This document shows positions 17,151 through 26,416 of a stretch of 64,000 nt of DNA, in pieces (position 1 is the stretch's first letter; each line of letters begins with the position of its first letter). A program made the translations under genes and the position numbers. The stretch is from an uncultured Eubacteriales bacterium. Its GTDB lineage: Bacteria; Bacillota; Clostridia; Christensenellales; CAG-138. Below the pieces are notes generated by a model. The model was not told the DNA's origin. It saw nothing but the letters and a program-made list of their open reading frames with translations, and did not search any database. The stretch spans positions 1-64,000 of the forward strand of contig UQWD01000012.1 in assembly GCA_900544555.1 (NCBI GenBank), in the 5' to 3' direction.

Positions 17151-18436
17151 TGGTGGAAACTATGAAGCCAAGTGGAATTGAAGGCTTTTTTGACATTCCT
17201 GCCGATTGGGAAGTAAACAAAATGGCGTATGTGTTCTCGTTTGGTAAAGGGCTTAGCATTACCAAGGAAGACCTGCAAGACGAAGGCATACCTGCGATAA
17301 GCTATGGAGATATTCACTCCCGATTTGGGTTTGAAATCGACCCAGCGATAAATGAACTCAGATGTGTTGACCCTAAGTATATTAGGTCATCCCCGAGCGC
17401 ATTGTTACACTTCGGGGATTTCGTTTTCGCAGATACGTCAGAAGACGTTGCGGGCTCTGGAAACTTTACTCATTTGAACAGTACGATGACAACTTTTGCG
17501 AGTTATCATACGATAACCGCTCGCGCAAAAAGAGAACTCGATTGCCGATACATGGCGTATCTTTTCGATTCAGAGCCATTTAGGACTCAGATTAGAAACC
17601 GTGTGTCTGGCGTTAAGGTTTTCAGCATTACGCAACAGATATTGAAAAGCGCAAAACTGTTACTCCCCCCGCTGAACGAGCAGAAAGCCATCGCCGCTCT
17701 TCTTGATGACCGCTGTGGTCAGGTAGACAGCATCGTTGCCGACTTGGAGCGGCAAGTCGAGATTTTGCAGCAATATAAAAAATCCCTCATTACCGAAACG
17801 GTAACAAAGGGCTTGGATAAGTCTGTGCCGATGAAAGACAGCGGTATCGACTGGATGGGGAAAATACCTGCCCATTGGGAAGTTAAGCGACTTAAATACG
17901 TGATGAACAATCACGACTCTAAACGCAAACCGATTGAAGCATCTGAACGTAGTCAAAGTGGAGATGTTTTGTATGACTATTATGGTGCAAGCGGGGTTGT
18001 GGATAAGATTGATGATTATATTTTCGATATGACTGCAATTCTTATTGGAGAAGACGGAGCAAATTTAGTTTTACGCAATCTTCCGTTGATATATATTGCC
18101 TCTGGGAAGTATTGGGTAAACAACCATGCTCACATTTTGACACCGAAAGTAGGTCACGACCTGTGGTATATGGCACACCTTATGGAAATTATTGATTATA
18201 AGGATTTTATTACAGGATCCGCTCAGCCGAAACTATCACAGGAGAAACTGAATAACGTCTTACTGATTACTCCACCTGAAAGTGAGCAGTGTCAGATAGG
18301 CCAGTTTCTTAACACAAAATGCGCCGAAGTCGATGCCATCATCGCCGAGAAACAACGTGCGGCTGAAACCATGCGACAGTACAAGAAGTCGCTGATATAT
18401 GAATACGTTACGGGCAAGAAACGTGTTGCCTTTTAA
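17150..18436 (+). CDS. hsdS: Type I restriction-modification system, specificity subunit HsdS
   Basis: 428 residues from the ATG at 17150, whose A is the last base of the hsdM stop; GGAGG lies nine bases upstream. There are two target-recognition halves, each opening with PADWEVNKMAYVF or PAHWEVKRLKYV and each closed by a conserved helix (QQYKKSLITETVTKG and RQYKKSLIYEYVTGK). The order TRD1-helix-TRD2-helix is the standard one and is complete. HsdS chooses the two half-sites for both methylation and cutting. No second hsdS copy or inverted repeat is seen, so shuffling is not supported. Confidence 0.92.
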   Translation: MVETMKPSGIEGFFDIPADWEVNKMAYVFSFGKGLSITKEDLQDEGIPAISYGDIHSRFGFEIDPAINELRCVDPKYIRSSPSALLHFGDFVFADTSEDVAGSGNFTHLNSTMTTFASYHTITARAKRELDCRYMAYLFDSEPFRTQIRNRVSGVKVFSITQQILKSAKLLLPPLNEQKAIAALLDDRCGQVDSIVADLERQVEILQQYKKSLITETVTKGLDKSVPMKDSGIDWMGKIPAHWEVKRLKYVMNNHDSKRKPIEASERSQSGDVLYDYYGASGVVDKIDDYIFDMTAILIGEDGANLVLRNLPLIYIASGKYWVNNHAHILTPKVGHDLWYMAHLMEIIDYKDFITGSAQPKLSQEKLNNVLLITPPESEQCQIGQFLNTKCAEVDAIIAEKQRAAETMRQYKKSLIYEYVTGKKRVAF

Positions 18437-18463
18437 CATAGAAAAACGAGGAGGAAAAGCACA

Positions 18464-21400
18464 ATGCCTATTTTTGCGAATCAGCTAAAGGAAAAAGAGG
18501 ACTACCAAAAGCTGATACTGGAGGAGTTGCGTGACCGCAATGGTTACACTATCCGCAACGCCCAGACCGACTATAGCGCGGAATACGCTATGGATATCGG
18601 GATGCTGTTAAAGTTCCTCTGGGATACACAACCTGATATGGTCGAGAAGCTGCAAAAGCAATACTCCGACAAAGCCGAAAAGAGGCTTGTAAACTTCCTG
18701 AACAACGAGATTAACCATTCGAGCCGTTCGCTTATTGACGTTTTCAAGCGTGGTATCGACTTAGGTAACGGCATCAAATTCGACTTGATGTACCGTCGCC
18801 CCGCGACAACGTTCAATGAGAACCAAAACAGGCTCTACAGGCAAAATATACTCTCTGTCATGGAGGAGGTCTATCACAAAGACGGCGAGCGAATCGACCT
18901 TGTGCTGTTCCTGAATGGGCTTGCCATCTTTGCGGTGGAACTCAAGTGCAATACGTCCGGGCAGAACTACGAGAACGCCATCACCCAGTATAAACGCGAA
19001 CGTGACCCCAATACTCGCCTCTTCAAGTTCAAGAGCGGTGTGTTCGCGGTATTTGCGATGGATTTGAATGAGGTATACTTCTGTACCGCCTTGCGAGGAG
19101 CGAACTCATTTTTCATGCCATTTAACAAGGGTGTTCAGAAGTCCGCCGATAAGCCATACTCTATCGGCAAGGGAAACCCGCACAATGAGAACGGCATTAA
19201 CGTCTCCTATATGTGGGAAAACATATGGACTAAGGACAAGATTATTCTGCTTATCGAACGTTTCATCTTTATTGAAAAGAAGAAGAGTAAGAACGCAGAT
19301 ACGGGCAAGGTGACAACAAAAGAAACTCTTATCTTTCCGCGCTATCATCAGTTACGGGCAGTCGAGAACCTTACGGCAGATATAAAGAAAAATCGCACAA
19401 GTTCCAACTATCTGATAGAGCATTCGGCGGGAAGCGGCAAGACAAATACTATTGCGTGGCTTGCTCATATACTCGCTTCGTTGCACGATGATGAGGATAA
19501 CAATATATTTAGTAACATAATTGTCATCACTGACCGTATTATCGTTGACCAGCAGTTACAGGAAGCCATCAAGGGCATTGACCACAAGAGCGGTCTGCTT
19601 AAGGTCATGGACGAGAAGTGCAATTCGAGCGACCTTGCGACTGCCTTGCGCGGGAACATCAAGATTATAGTTACGACCGTCCACAAGTTCTACTACATCC
19701 TTGAGAACAATCTGCTCGGCTCATTGAAGGATAAAACTTTTGCTGTGCTGATTGATGAGGCACATTCCTCTACTGAGGGCGATCTTATGAGAGCCGTCAC
19801 TACGGTTTTGGCGGGCGGCAAAGTCGCTGATGTTGATGTCGATGCAGAAGAAGCCGAAGAAGAGGGCGAAGAACTCACCACAGACGAAAAAATCAAGGTT
19901 GAGCGGGCGAAATCAGGCAAGCAGCCAAATGTGTCGATGATTGCCTTTACAGCCACTCCTAAACCCGGCACGATTCAGCTTTTCGGTACGCTGAATGACG
20001 AGGGTAAGAAGACTGCCTTTGACCTCTATTCAATGCGACAGGCTATTGAAGAGGGGTATATTCTCAATGTGTTGGACAACTACGTGACGTGGCAGACCTA
20101 TTTCAAAATCAATAAGGCAATTGAGGACGACCCCGAACTGAAGTCGATTACCGCCAAGCGTAAAATCGCTCGTTTTATCGACCTACATGATACGAACATA
20201 TCACAGAAGGTTGAAATTATCATCGAGCATTTCAGGCACAATATCGCCAATATGCTTGATAGCAGGGCAAAGGCAATGGTAGTGACATCTTCACGACCCG
20301 CTGCCGTAAAGTACAAGAATGAGTTTGAGAAGTATATCGAGGCACATAAGTATACCAATATCCACGCCCTCATAGCATTCTCGGGCAAGGTCAAACTTAA
20401 TGGCGATGAATATACCGAACCGGGCGTGAATGGATTCAGCGAGGAAAGCTTGCGTGACGAGTTCGATAAAAGCATCTATCAGGTGCTTATAGTCGCTAAC
20501 AAGTACCAGACAGGCTTCGACCAGCCAAAACTGGTGGCAATGTATGTAGACAAGAAACTCAGAGGCGTTTCGGCGGTTCAGACGCTTTCTCGTTTGAACA
20601 GGATATTCCCGCCATATGACAAGCGTACATTTATCCTTGATTTCAAGAACAAAGCGGATGATATTCTCAAGGCGTTTGCGCCGTTTTACGAGGAAACGGA
20701 GTTGTTTGAGACCATTTCCCCTTCCGATATTCGCAAGTTGGAAGAAGAAATCGAGTTCTACGACATCTTGACTGAGAACGACATTGCGGAGTTCAACGAC
20801 CTTTTGTATTTGCCTAAACGCACATCAAAGCAGAAACAGCGTATGTGGGCATTACTTGACAACTCCGCCCGCGAGGTTTACAAGAAGCCATCTGAGGAGC
20901 AGTTCGCTATTAGAACGACTATCCGACGCTTTCTAAAGGTGTATTGCTTCCTCATTCAGGCAACGTGCTATGAAGATGTGGACTTGCACAAACGATACAA
21001 TTACCTTTCGTACTTGGTGAAAGAACTGGATATTAAGGGCGGCAATGATTTTGATATCGCCGATAAAATTACGGTAAGCGATTTCGAACAGAAGAAAATC
21101 GCAGAAATCACTAAGCCCGAAATTAAATCCAAGCCTGAGCTAAAGATTAATACTCCGAAGCCAGCCACACCCGAAGCGGAGCAACTCAAAATGCTTTCGG
21201 TAATAATCGAAGAACTGAACACGGTATACGGAAGCAGGGGTGACCCTGATGTAAGAACAAAAGCAGCTCTCCAGATAAGAGAGCTATTGCTGAAAGACCC
21301 TCGCCTTAAAGCGAGCGCAAAGAATAATCCTTTCTCGGACTTCAAATTCACTTACAAGGACAGCGTTTCCGATGCCCTTGTAAAGGGATACGACGACAAT

Positions 21401-21502
21401 GTGGACTTTTACACGCTACTCTTGGGTAATGAAGAGTTACGGGATAAAATCACTAACATTTTTGCGGAGGAGATATATAGGGTTCTGAGAGAGAGCAATT
21501 GA
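18464..21502 (+). CDS. hsdR: Type I restriction-modification system, motor/endonuclease subunit HsdR
   Basis: 1012 residues, normal length and intact. The N-terminal nuclease region contains GERIDLVLFLNGLAIFAVELKCN (PD...ELK type, about 140-160). The SF2 motor has Walker A SAGSGKT (about 320), DEAH box LIDEAHSS (about 430), motif III AFTATP and motif VI QTLSRLNR. The protein uses ATP to pull DNA and cuts at a distance from an unmethylated site. It starts 28 bases after hsdS with GAGGA upstream. The C-terminal segment interacts with the methylase core in known systems. Confidence 0.94.
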   Translation: MPIFANQLKEKEDYQKLILEELRDRNGYTIRNAQTDYSAEYAMDIGMLLKFLWDTQPDMVEKLQKQYSDKAEKRLVNFLNNEINHSSRSLIDVFKRGIDLGNGIKFDLMYRRPATTFNENQNRLYRQNILSVMEEVYHKDGERIDLVLFLNGLAIFAVELKCNTSGQNYENAITQYKRERDPNTRLFKFKSGVFAVFAMDLNEVYFCTALRGANSFFMPFNKGVQKSADKPYSIGKGNPHNENGINVSYMWENIWTKDKIILLIERFIFIEKKKSKNADTGKVTTKETLIFPRYHQLRAVENLTADIKKNRTSSNYLIEHSAGSGKTNTIAWLAHILASLHDDEDNNIFSNIIVITDRIIVDQQLQEAIKGIDHKSGLLKVMDEKCNSSDLATALRGNIKIIVTTVHKFYYILENNLLGSLKDKTFAVLIDEAHSSTEGDLMRAVTTVLAGGKVADVDVDAEEAEEEGEELTTDEKIKVERAKSGKQPNVSMIAFTATPKPGTIQLFGTLNDEGKKTAFDLYSMRQAIEEGYILNVLDNYVTWQTYFKINKAIEDDPELKSITAKRKIARFIDLHDTNISQKVEIIIEHFRHNIANMLDSRAKAMVVTSSRPAAVKYKNEFEKYIEAHKYTNIHALIAFSGKVKLNGDEYTEPGVNGFSEESLRDEFDKSIYQVLIVANKYQTGFDQPKLVAMYVDKKLRGVSAVQTLSRLNRIFPPYDKRTFILDFKNKADDILKAFAPFYEETELFETISPSDIRKLEEEIEFYDILTENDIAEFNDLLYLPKRTSKQKQRMWALLDNSAREVYKKPSEEQFAIRTTIRRFLKVYCFLIQATCYEDVDLHKRYNYLSYLVKELDIKGGNDFDIADKITVSDFEQKKIAEITKPEIKSKPELKINTPKPATPEAEQLKMLSVIIEELNTVYGSRGDPDVRTKAALQIRELLLKDPRLKASAKNNPFSDFKFTYKDSVSDALVKGYDDNVDFYTLLLGNEELRDKITNIFAEEIYRVLRESN

Positions 21503-21583
21503 TAAAGGAACACGACAACTTACGGGCTGCCACGAGCCGCCCTATCTCTCGTTGAGAAATAAGCTGCCAAGGAGAATGGGCGG

Positions 21584-23185
21584 ATGGAGTACGTATACAA
21601 CAAAACTACACTTGTACCTGAAAACGTAAACAGGGACACATATGACGAAGTAGCTGCAGACTTCCTCAAGCATTATGGGTTTGAGGAGTGCCTTATTACG
21701 CCTATGCCTGTCCCTATTTTTGAAATAGCAAGAAAGCGCATGAATCTGACGGTATACACTACACAGCAACTATCGAAGAACTGTGATGTCCTTGGTACGA
21801 TTGCGTTTGCCGACGGTGATGTCGAGGTATATGACCCCGGCGCTAAAGACAGTTTTGCTTTTGCTGTCGAACGTGGGACAGTTCTTATTGACTGTACCAT
21901 AAATCACGAAGGACGCGAAAACAACACAATGGCACACGAGTGCGTCCATTGGCACATACACAGGTATTACTTTGATAAATTGAAAAAGCAGACCGTCAAC
22001 TCAGACATAGCTTTCCGTTGCCCTGTTCGCATTTCCGATAGCGATGCGTCCACGCGCGATGAAGAGCGGATGGAAAAGCAGGCTCGGGCGATAGCACCAC
22101 GCATACTTATGCCCAAGGAAGCCGCCAAAAAGAAAATACGTGAGCTTCTGGTTGCTTATAGTTATGATGCGGACTCACCAAAGCGTACAGCAATACTGAC
22201 AGCCGTAGTTGATGAGTTGGCTTCGTTCTTTTGTGTATCAAAGCAATCAGCAAAATACCGAATGATTGACTTGGGCTTCTTGAATCGTGAGGATGCATCT
22301 GAAATATATAATTTTGGCAACGACAATACGGCGGTTTTTGATTTCGCAGAGAGTCCACTTACAGTACCGACAAGCAACCATCATTTGACGCGGCACATTT
22401 CACTCAAACACGCATTCTTCGAGTTTGGTCGTAACGCTGCATTCAGAGAAATTCTTGGGAGCGGCAGATTTCGCTTCGCAGAAAATGCCTTTGTTATCAA
22501 TGACCCCAAATATGTATATCAAGATGATAAAGGTACATTCAAGCTGACGGACTTTGCAATCGGCCATCAAGATGAATGCACTTTGGTTTTTGAGTATGCA
22601 TTGTCTCCGTCATTCAATCTCGCTGCAGATGAACTCATGCATTCGGGCGAGATAATGCTCAAGACTGTTACACAGTATCAGTTTCTGCAAAGGATAGAAA
22701 CCAATTACAAGAAACTACCAAGATATACAACCAACGTTCTTAATGACAAGACTTTTGATGTTGCTAAGGCACTCTCTGTTGTTAAAGAGGATTTTGGGAA
22801 ATATGCGGCAGTTCGAAAGGCAACAAATCCTATTACAGACTTCTGGGAGAGGGTCGAACAAATAAAAGCGGCAAAGGGAATGAGGAATAGCCACCTAAAA
22901 GACCGTTCCGGACTCGACGACGCCACTCTCAGCCGCATAAAACTGAAAAAGACAACGGTTACTCTTCGTGTTGGCGTAGCACTATGTTTTGGGCTTGATT
23001 TGGATTTAGAAGAATCGCAAAAACTATTATCATTGGCAAACCTTACGCTTAACGATAACCCGCAGTGTCTCGCTTACAAGTTCGTAATAGAGAATTTCAG
23101 GGATTGCCCGTTGTTCGAGAAAAATGAAGTCCTTGCAAACTTGGGTGCGGAACCAATTGGTGTGCAGTCAAAAGATGATGAATAA
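21584..23185 (+). CDS. ImmA/IrrE-like zinc protease with C-terminal helix-turn-helix
   Basis: 533 residues; the start has AAGGAGAA upstream. A metallopeptidase core carries AHECVHWHIH (HExxH, about residue 117), followed by a long region with the further acidic helix expected in ImmA/IrrE. The C-terminal 110 or so residues read like a Cro/C1 helix-turn-helix (EQIKAAKGMRNSHLKDRSGLDDATLSRIK). ImmA proteins cleave phage or element repressors after DNA damage. Here the order, protease then HTH, is the reverse of the common XRE-protease arrangement. Its target is unknown. It lies 81 bases after hsdR. Confidence 0.75.
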   Translation: MEYVYNKTTLVPENVNRDTYDEVAADFLKHYGFEECLITPMPVPIFEIARKRMNLTVYTTQQLSKNCDVLGTIAFADGDVEVYDPGAKDSFAFAVERGTVLIDCTINHEGRENNTMAHECVHWHIHRYYFDKLKKQTVNSDIAFRCPVRISDSDASTRDEERMEKQARAIAPRILMPKEAAKKKIRELLVAYSYDADSPKRTAILTAVVDELASFFCVSKQSAKYRMIDLGFLNREDASEIYNFGNDNTAVFDFAESPLTVPTSNHHLTRHISLKHAFFEFGRNAAFREILGSGRFRFAENAFVINDPKYVYQDDKGTFKLTDFAIGHQDECTLVFEYALSPSFNLAADELMHSGEIMLKTVTQYQFLQRIETNYKKLPRYTTNVLNDKTFDVAKALSVVKEDFGKYAAVRKATNPITDFWERVEQIKAAKGMRNSHLKDRSGLDDATLSRIKLKKTTVTLRVGVALCFGLDLDLEESQKLLSLANLTLNDNPQCLAYKFVIENFRDCPLFEKNEVLANLGAEPIGVQSKDDE

Positions 23186-23201
23186 TATGGAGGTAGCATA
23201 G

Positions 23202-24104
23202 ATGTCAACAAGAGGCAAAAGCATAAACCTATTCTTGATGGATGGTGACCCGAACGGTCGCATAAAATGTACCCTTGCCAACTGGACGGGAGTTGCCTAT
23301 AAAATACCGCGCACCGAACTGGAGAAATGCAAGGGGCGCGACGACCTCTCGCAAAGCGGTGTCTACTTCCTGTTTGGCACGTCAGATGATACGGGCGAGA
23401 GTGTCGTCTATATCGGACAGGCGGGCGTCCGCAAAAACGGTGAGGGGATCCTTTACCGCTTGCAGGAACATAAGCGCAATCCCGAGAAAGATTACTGGAC
23501 GGAGGCGGTTGTCTTCACCACGTCCAACAATTCATTCGGACCCACGGAGATAAGCTACCTTGAGAACCGTTTCACCAATATGGCTACGGCGGCAAAGCGT
23601 TATGTCGTCAAGAATGGCAACCACCCGTCGCCCGGCAACATTACCGAGGAGAAAGAAAGCGAACTGGAGGAGTTCATTGACTACTCCAAAATCGTGATGG
23701 GTACGCTTGGACATAAGGTTTTCGAGCCGCTGCTGCAAGCTCCGAAACCGTCCGCTCACGGCGAGGATGATGCCGAGGCACAGTTATTCTTCATCAAACG
23801 AAGCGGTGCGGACGCAAATAGCCGATTGACCAGTGAGGGTATAGTAGTTCTATCGGGAAGCAAAATCCGAGACAAGATTGTACCCAGTTGCCCTGACTAC
23901 GCAAAAGCGGTCAGGGAGGATAATCAAGAGAATATAGACAGCGAGTACGTCCTGCAAAGGGATATTCTATTCAAAACCCCGTCGGGAGCATCGGCATTCG
24001 TGCTTGGCGCACCGACCAACGGGAATGTTGAGTGGAAAACCGCAGACGGTAAAACGCTGAAGGATATAGAAAACAGTGAAGCAAGCGAGGTGCAGCAGTA
24101 TTGA
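23202..24104 (+). CDS. GIY-YIG nuclease family protein with DUF4357 C-terminus
   Basis: 300 residues. GVYFLFG (about 52) and VVYIGQAG (about 67) are the GIY and YIG strands, and RLQEHKRNPEKDYW gives the expected Arg. ISYLENRF supplies the metal-binding Glu. The C-terminal 90 or so residues (IKRSGADANSRLTSEGIVVLSGSKI) match DUF4357, often found at the ends of these nucleases. It probably cuts DNA as part of the defence operon. It begins 16 bases after the protease gene with a good GGAGG, and its stop overlaps the next start. Confidence 0.8.
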   Translation: MSTRGKSINLFLMDGDPNGRIKCTLANWTGVAYKIPRTELEKCKGRDDLSQSGVYFLFGTSDDTGESVVYIGQAGVRKNGEGILYRLQEHKRNPEKDYWTEAVVFTTSNNSFGPTEISYLENRFTNMATAAKRYVVKNGNHPSPGNITEEKESELEEFIDYSKIVMGTLGHKVFEPLLQAPKPSAHGEDDAEAQLFFIKRSGADANSRLTSEGIVVLSGSKIRDKIVPSCPDYAKAVREDNQENIDSEYVLQRDILFKTPSGASAFVLGAPTNGNVEWKTADGKTLKDIENSEASEVQQY

Positions 24105-25516
24105 AAACTATCAACGAGCTTCTTATAGCGGAAGCCACAGAATACGAGTTCAAATCAGAACTTGAGATAAAGAAACCCAAGAGCTGGCTCAAGACCGTGA
24201 GCGCGTTTGCAAACGGTCTGGGCGGGCGGTTCTTTTTCGGGGTGGACGATGACGGCAATGCGATAGGTCTTGCCGACGTGAAAGCCACGTCGGACAACAT
24301 CAGCAAGTTGATAAAGGAGCGAATCTCCCCGCTACCCGAGTTCAAACTTGAAGCGCATAACGTAGAGGACAAGGTTGTACGCGTTCTCTCCGTGCCACAC
24401 GGCGAACTAACGCCGTACTACTACGTGGGTGACGGCAATACGATAGCCTATGTGCGTGTGGGCAACGAGAGCAATCCGGCGTCGCCGCAAAGGCTGAACG
24501 AACTCGTCCGTAGCGGAAGGAACATTTCCTTCGACTCTCTGCCGTCGGGATACAGCGTGAAGGATTTGACTTTTACGTTTTTCAACGCCACGTTCAAGCG
24601 AATCGCGAAACTCACACTTACAGAGAAAGACTATGTGTCGTTCGGGATATGCAAGTCCGACGGCGAGTTGACGTATGCCGGCGTGATGTTTTCAGATGAA
24701 TGCCCGCTGTTGCAGTCACGCGTATTCTGTACCCATTGGGACGGATTCGACAAGAGCGGCGGCGTGGACGATGCCGTAGACGACAAGGAGTTCGAGGGCG
24801 ACCTGATTTCGCAGCTTATGAGTGCGCATGAGTTCATTAAAATGAACTCGAAGGTGCGTTGGAAAAAGATGTCCGATCACAGGGTAAACAAGCCCGACTA
24901 TGCGGACAGGGCTGTTTTCGAAGCCCTCGCAAACGCCCTGATGCACCGCGATTATACCGTCATCGGCAGTGAAGTTCATGTGGATATGTACGATGACAGG
25001 CTTGAAATATACTCGCCGGGAGGTATGCCGGATGGTACTCTTATCCAAAACCGCGACATCGACAAAGTGCCGTCTACACGCCGAAACCCGATTATCGCGG
25101 AGATATTCCATCGTCTTGACTTTGTGGAGCGTCGCGGCAGCGGTCTCAAGAAGATAAAGGATGAGACGGCAAACCTATACGGCTACACGGATGAGATGGC
25201 TCCGACGTTCGTGTCCAACCAGTCCGAGTTTCACGTTATTTTGAAAAATATGAATTACGACTTGCGTACTGACTTGCAAGACGCAAGTACGCAAGTCAGT
25301 ACGCAAGTCGAACAAGACGAACGGCTGACATCGCTTCTTGATTTTTGTTCGGTTCCGAGGACTCGCGAGGAAATGCAACAGCACTACGGCGTGGCAACCA
25401 GAGAATACTTTCGCAAAAAAGTATTGAAACCACTACTCGAGTCAGGGCAATTGAGGATGACCATTCCCGATAAGCCGAACAGCCGCAACCAAAAGTATGT
25501 GAGGAGCGACGTATGA
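24101..25516 (+). CDS. AlbA_2/Schlafen-like DNA-binding ATPase-type protein
   Basis: 471 residues. TTG start at 24101 inside TTGA, overlapping the previous stop; GAGGTG lies upstream. The N-terminal AlbA_2 (Schlafen-like) domain shows YEFKSELEIKKPKSWLKTVSAFANGLGGRFFFGVDDDG. The middle holds a HATPase_c_4-like domain (EALANALMHRDYTVIGSEVHVDMYDDRLEIYSPGG and RNPIIAEIFHRLDFVERRGSGL). A repeated STQV linker and a winged-helix C-terminus follow. The family includes putative transcriptional regulators and defence-associated proteins; the biochemical activity here is unknown. Confidence 0.8.
   Translation: MKTINELLIAEATEYEFKSELEIKKPKSWLKTVSAFANGLGGRFFFGVDDDGNAIGLADVKATSDNISKLIKERISPLPEFKLEAHNVEDKVVRVLSVPHGELTPYYYVGDGNTIAYVRVGNESNPASPQRLNELVRSGRNISFDSLPSGYSVKDLTFTFFNATFKRIAKLTLTEKDYVSFGICKSDGELTYAGVMFSDECPLLQSRVFCTHWDGFDKSGGVDDAVDDKEFEGDLISQLMSAHEFIKMNSKVRWKKMSDHRVNKPDYADRAVFEALANALMHRDYTVIGSEVHVDMYDDRLEIYSPGGMPDGTLIQNRDIDKVPSTRRNPIIAEIFHRLDFVERRGSGLKKIKDETANLYGYTDEMAPTFVSNQSEFHVILKNMNYDLRTDLQDASTQVSTQVEQDERLTSLLDFCSVPRTREEMQQHYGVATREYFRKKVLKPLLESGQLRMTIPDKPNSRNQKYVRSDV
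25259..25309. repeat. 19-base perfect inverted repeat inside the AlbA_2 gene
   Basis: GACTTGCGTACTGACTTGC (25259-25277) is the exact inverse of GCAAGTCAGTACGCAAGTC (25291-25309), 13 bases apart. It also contains short direct repeats of ACGCAAGT. It encodes the linker with STQVSTQV between the ATPase-like and winged-helix parts. Confidence 0.9.
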
Positions 25517-25698
25517 GCCAATACACGAAACAGGAACTGGAAGAAGCAAAAAACTCGCTTGCGTCCACACTTCGAAAATGTGAGAAGATACAGGATGGTG
25601 GCAAATTGCAATCATCCCAGAAAACCCTGAATGACAGGCGGGTGAGCGCTCTACGGATTGCATTGGCTCTTATTGATAAAGAGATGGAGGGCGTATGA
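25513..25698 (+). CDS. Small helical protein of unknown function
   Basis: 61 residues, highly charged and helical (YTKQELEEAKNSLASTLRKCEK ... ALRIALALIDKEMEGV). Its start is the ATGA that overlaps the previous stop, and its stop overlaps the next start in the same way. Translational coupling on both sides argues that it is a real gene and part of the defence operon. No family is recognised. Confidence 0.7.
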   Translation: MSQYTKQELEEAKNSLASTLRKCEKIQDGGKLQSSQKTLNDRRVSALRIALALIDKEMEGV

Positions 25699-25952
25699 AA
25701 TCCGAACTCACTAAAATACCCGGCATAGGGGCTAATATGGCGGAGCATTTGAGGAATGCCGGATATCCGACAATAGCTTCACTTAAAGGAGAAGACCCTG
25801 AACTGGTCTATATGAAAGATTGCGCTACGCAAGGCTGTAACGTCGACCGTTGCGCTTTGTACTGCTATCGCTTGGCGGTGTGCTACGCCGACAACGATGG
25901 CGCATTACCGCCGGATAAGCAGAACTGGTGGGATTGGAAGGAGAAAACATAA
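25695..25952 (+). CDS. Cdd1-type helix-hairpin-helix protein
   Basis: 85 residues. LTKIPGIGANMAEHLRNAGYPTIASL is a helix-hairpin-helix that can bind DNA non-specifically. The Cys-rich second half (CATQGCNVDRCALYCYRLAVCYA) and WWDWK tail fit the Cdd1 (pathogenicity locus) family. The function in this context is unknown. The ATGA start couples it to the upstream gene. It is the last intact member of the operon that begins at 14798. Confidence 0.75.
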   Translation: MKSELTKIPGIGANMAEHLRNAGYPTIASLKGEDPELVYMKDCATQGCNVDRCALYCYRLAVCYADNDGALPPDKQNWWDWKEKT

Positions 25953-25957
25953 GCATA

Positions 25958-26288
25958 ATGAAGATGCCGGATAGAATAAACGACTTAATGCTTGCACCAT
26001 GCGGAATGAACTGCGCCGTTTGCTATAAGCACGTTGGGGTAAGAAAATCCGCAAAAGCCTGTGAGGGCTGTTTGAACAGCGACTTAGGCAAACCACTTGG
26101 AAAAGAGCTACAACAATCGATACAATACAAGCCTAATTGAAAATAGCAACGAAGCAAAAGGGAAAGGCATAGCCGTGTTCTTGGAGCAAGACCGATTGAA
26201 ATGGACGTGCGGCGATTGCGGTGGAGCGTTCTCACTTCACGATGGATATTGCAGTGAGTGCGGCGGCAAAACCCGAATCGCTATATGA
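25958..26288 (+). pseudogene. DUF3795 zinc protein with internal deletion
   Basis: The ATG at 25958 opens PDRINDLMLAPCGMNCAVCYKH and ACEGCLNSDLGKP, the start of a DUF3795 Cys-rich protein. At about 26095 the frame changes and a C-terminal part follows (KSYNNRYNTSLIENS, then LKWTCGDCGGAFSLHDGYCSECGG), ending at 26288. The middle of the usual protein is absent and the frame does not match, so it is a deletion remnant. It starts six bases after Cdd1, but the good gene order ends here. Confidence 0.7.
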
Positions 26289-26296
26289 GGAACGAT

Positions 26297-26416
26297 ATGG
26301 AAACAAATCCCATTTTGAAACCTTTTGACGTTTCCTTGGGTGTGAAAATCAAAAGGGTGCAAGCATCAGAAGCAGACCACACGATTGGAGGTGAGCCGTG
26401 GTGCAGACGGCACTAA
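26297..26416 (+). CDS. Possible 39-residue protein
   Basis: Short frame from the ATG at 26297, preceded by GAGGAACGAT. It has no recognised motif, with a charged middle (LGVKIKRVQASEADHT). It may be a fragment left by the rearrangements around it. Confidence 0.25.
   Translation: METNPILKPFDVSLGVKIKRVQASEADHTIGGEPWCRRH

Noticed and set aside
17150..18436. Phase-variable hsdS
   Set aside because: A tyrosine recombinase lies in the region, but it is 9 kb away, broken and part of an IS91-like unit. There is only one hsdS and no inverted repeat around its recognition halves.
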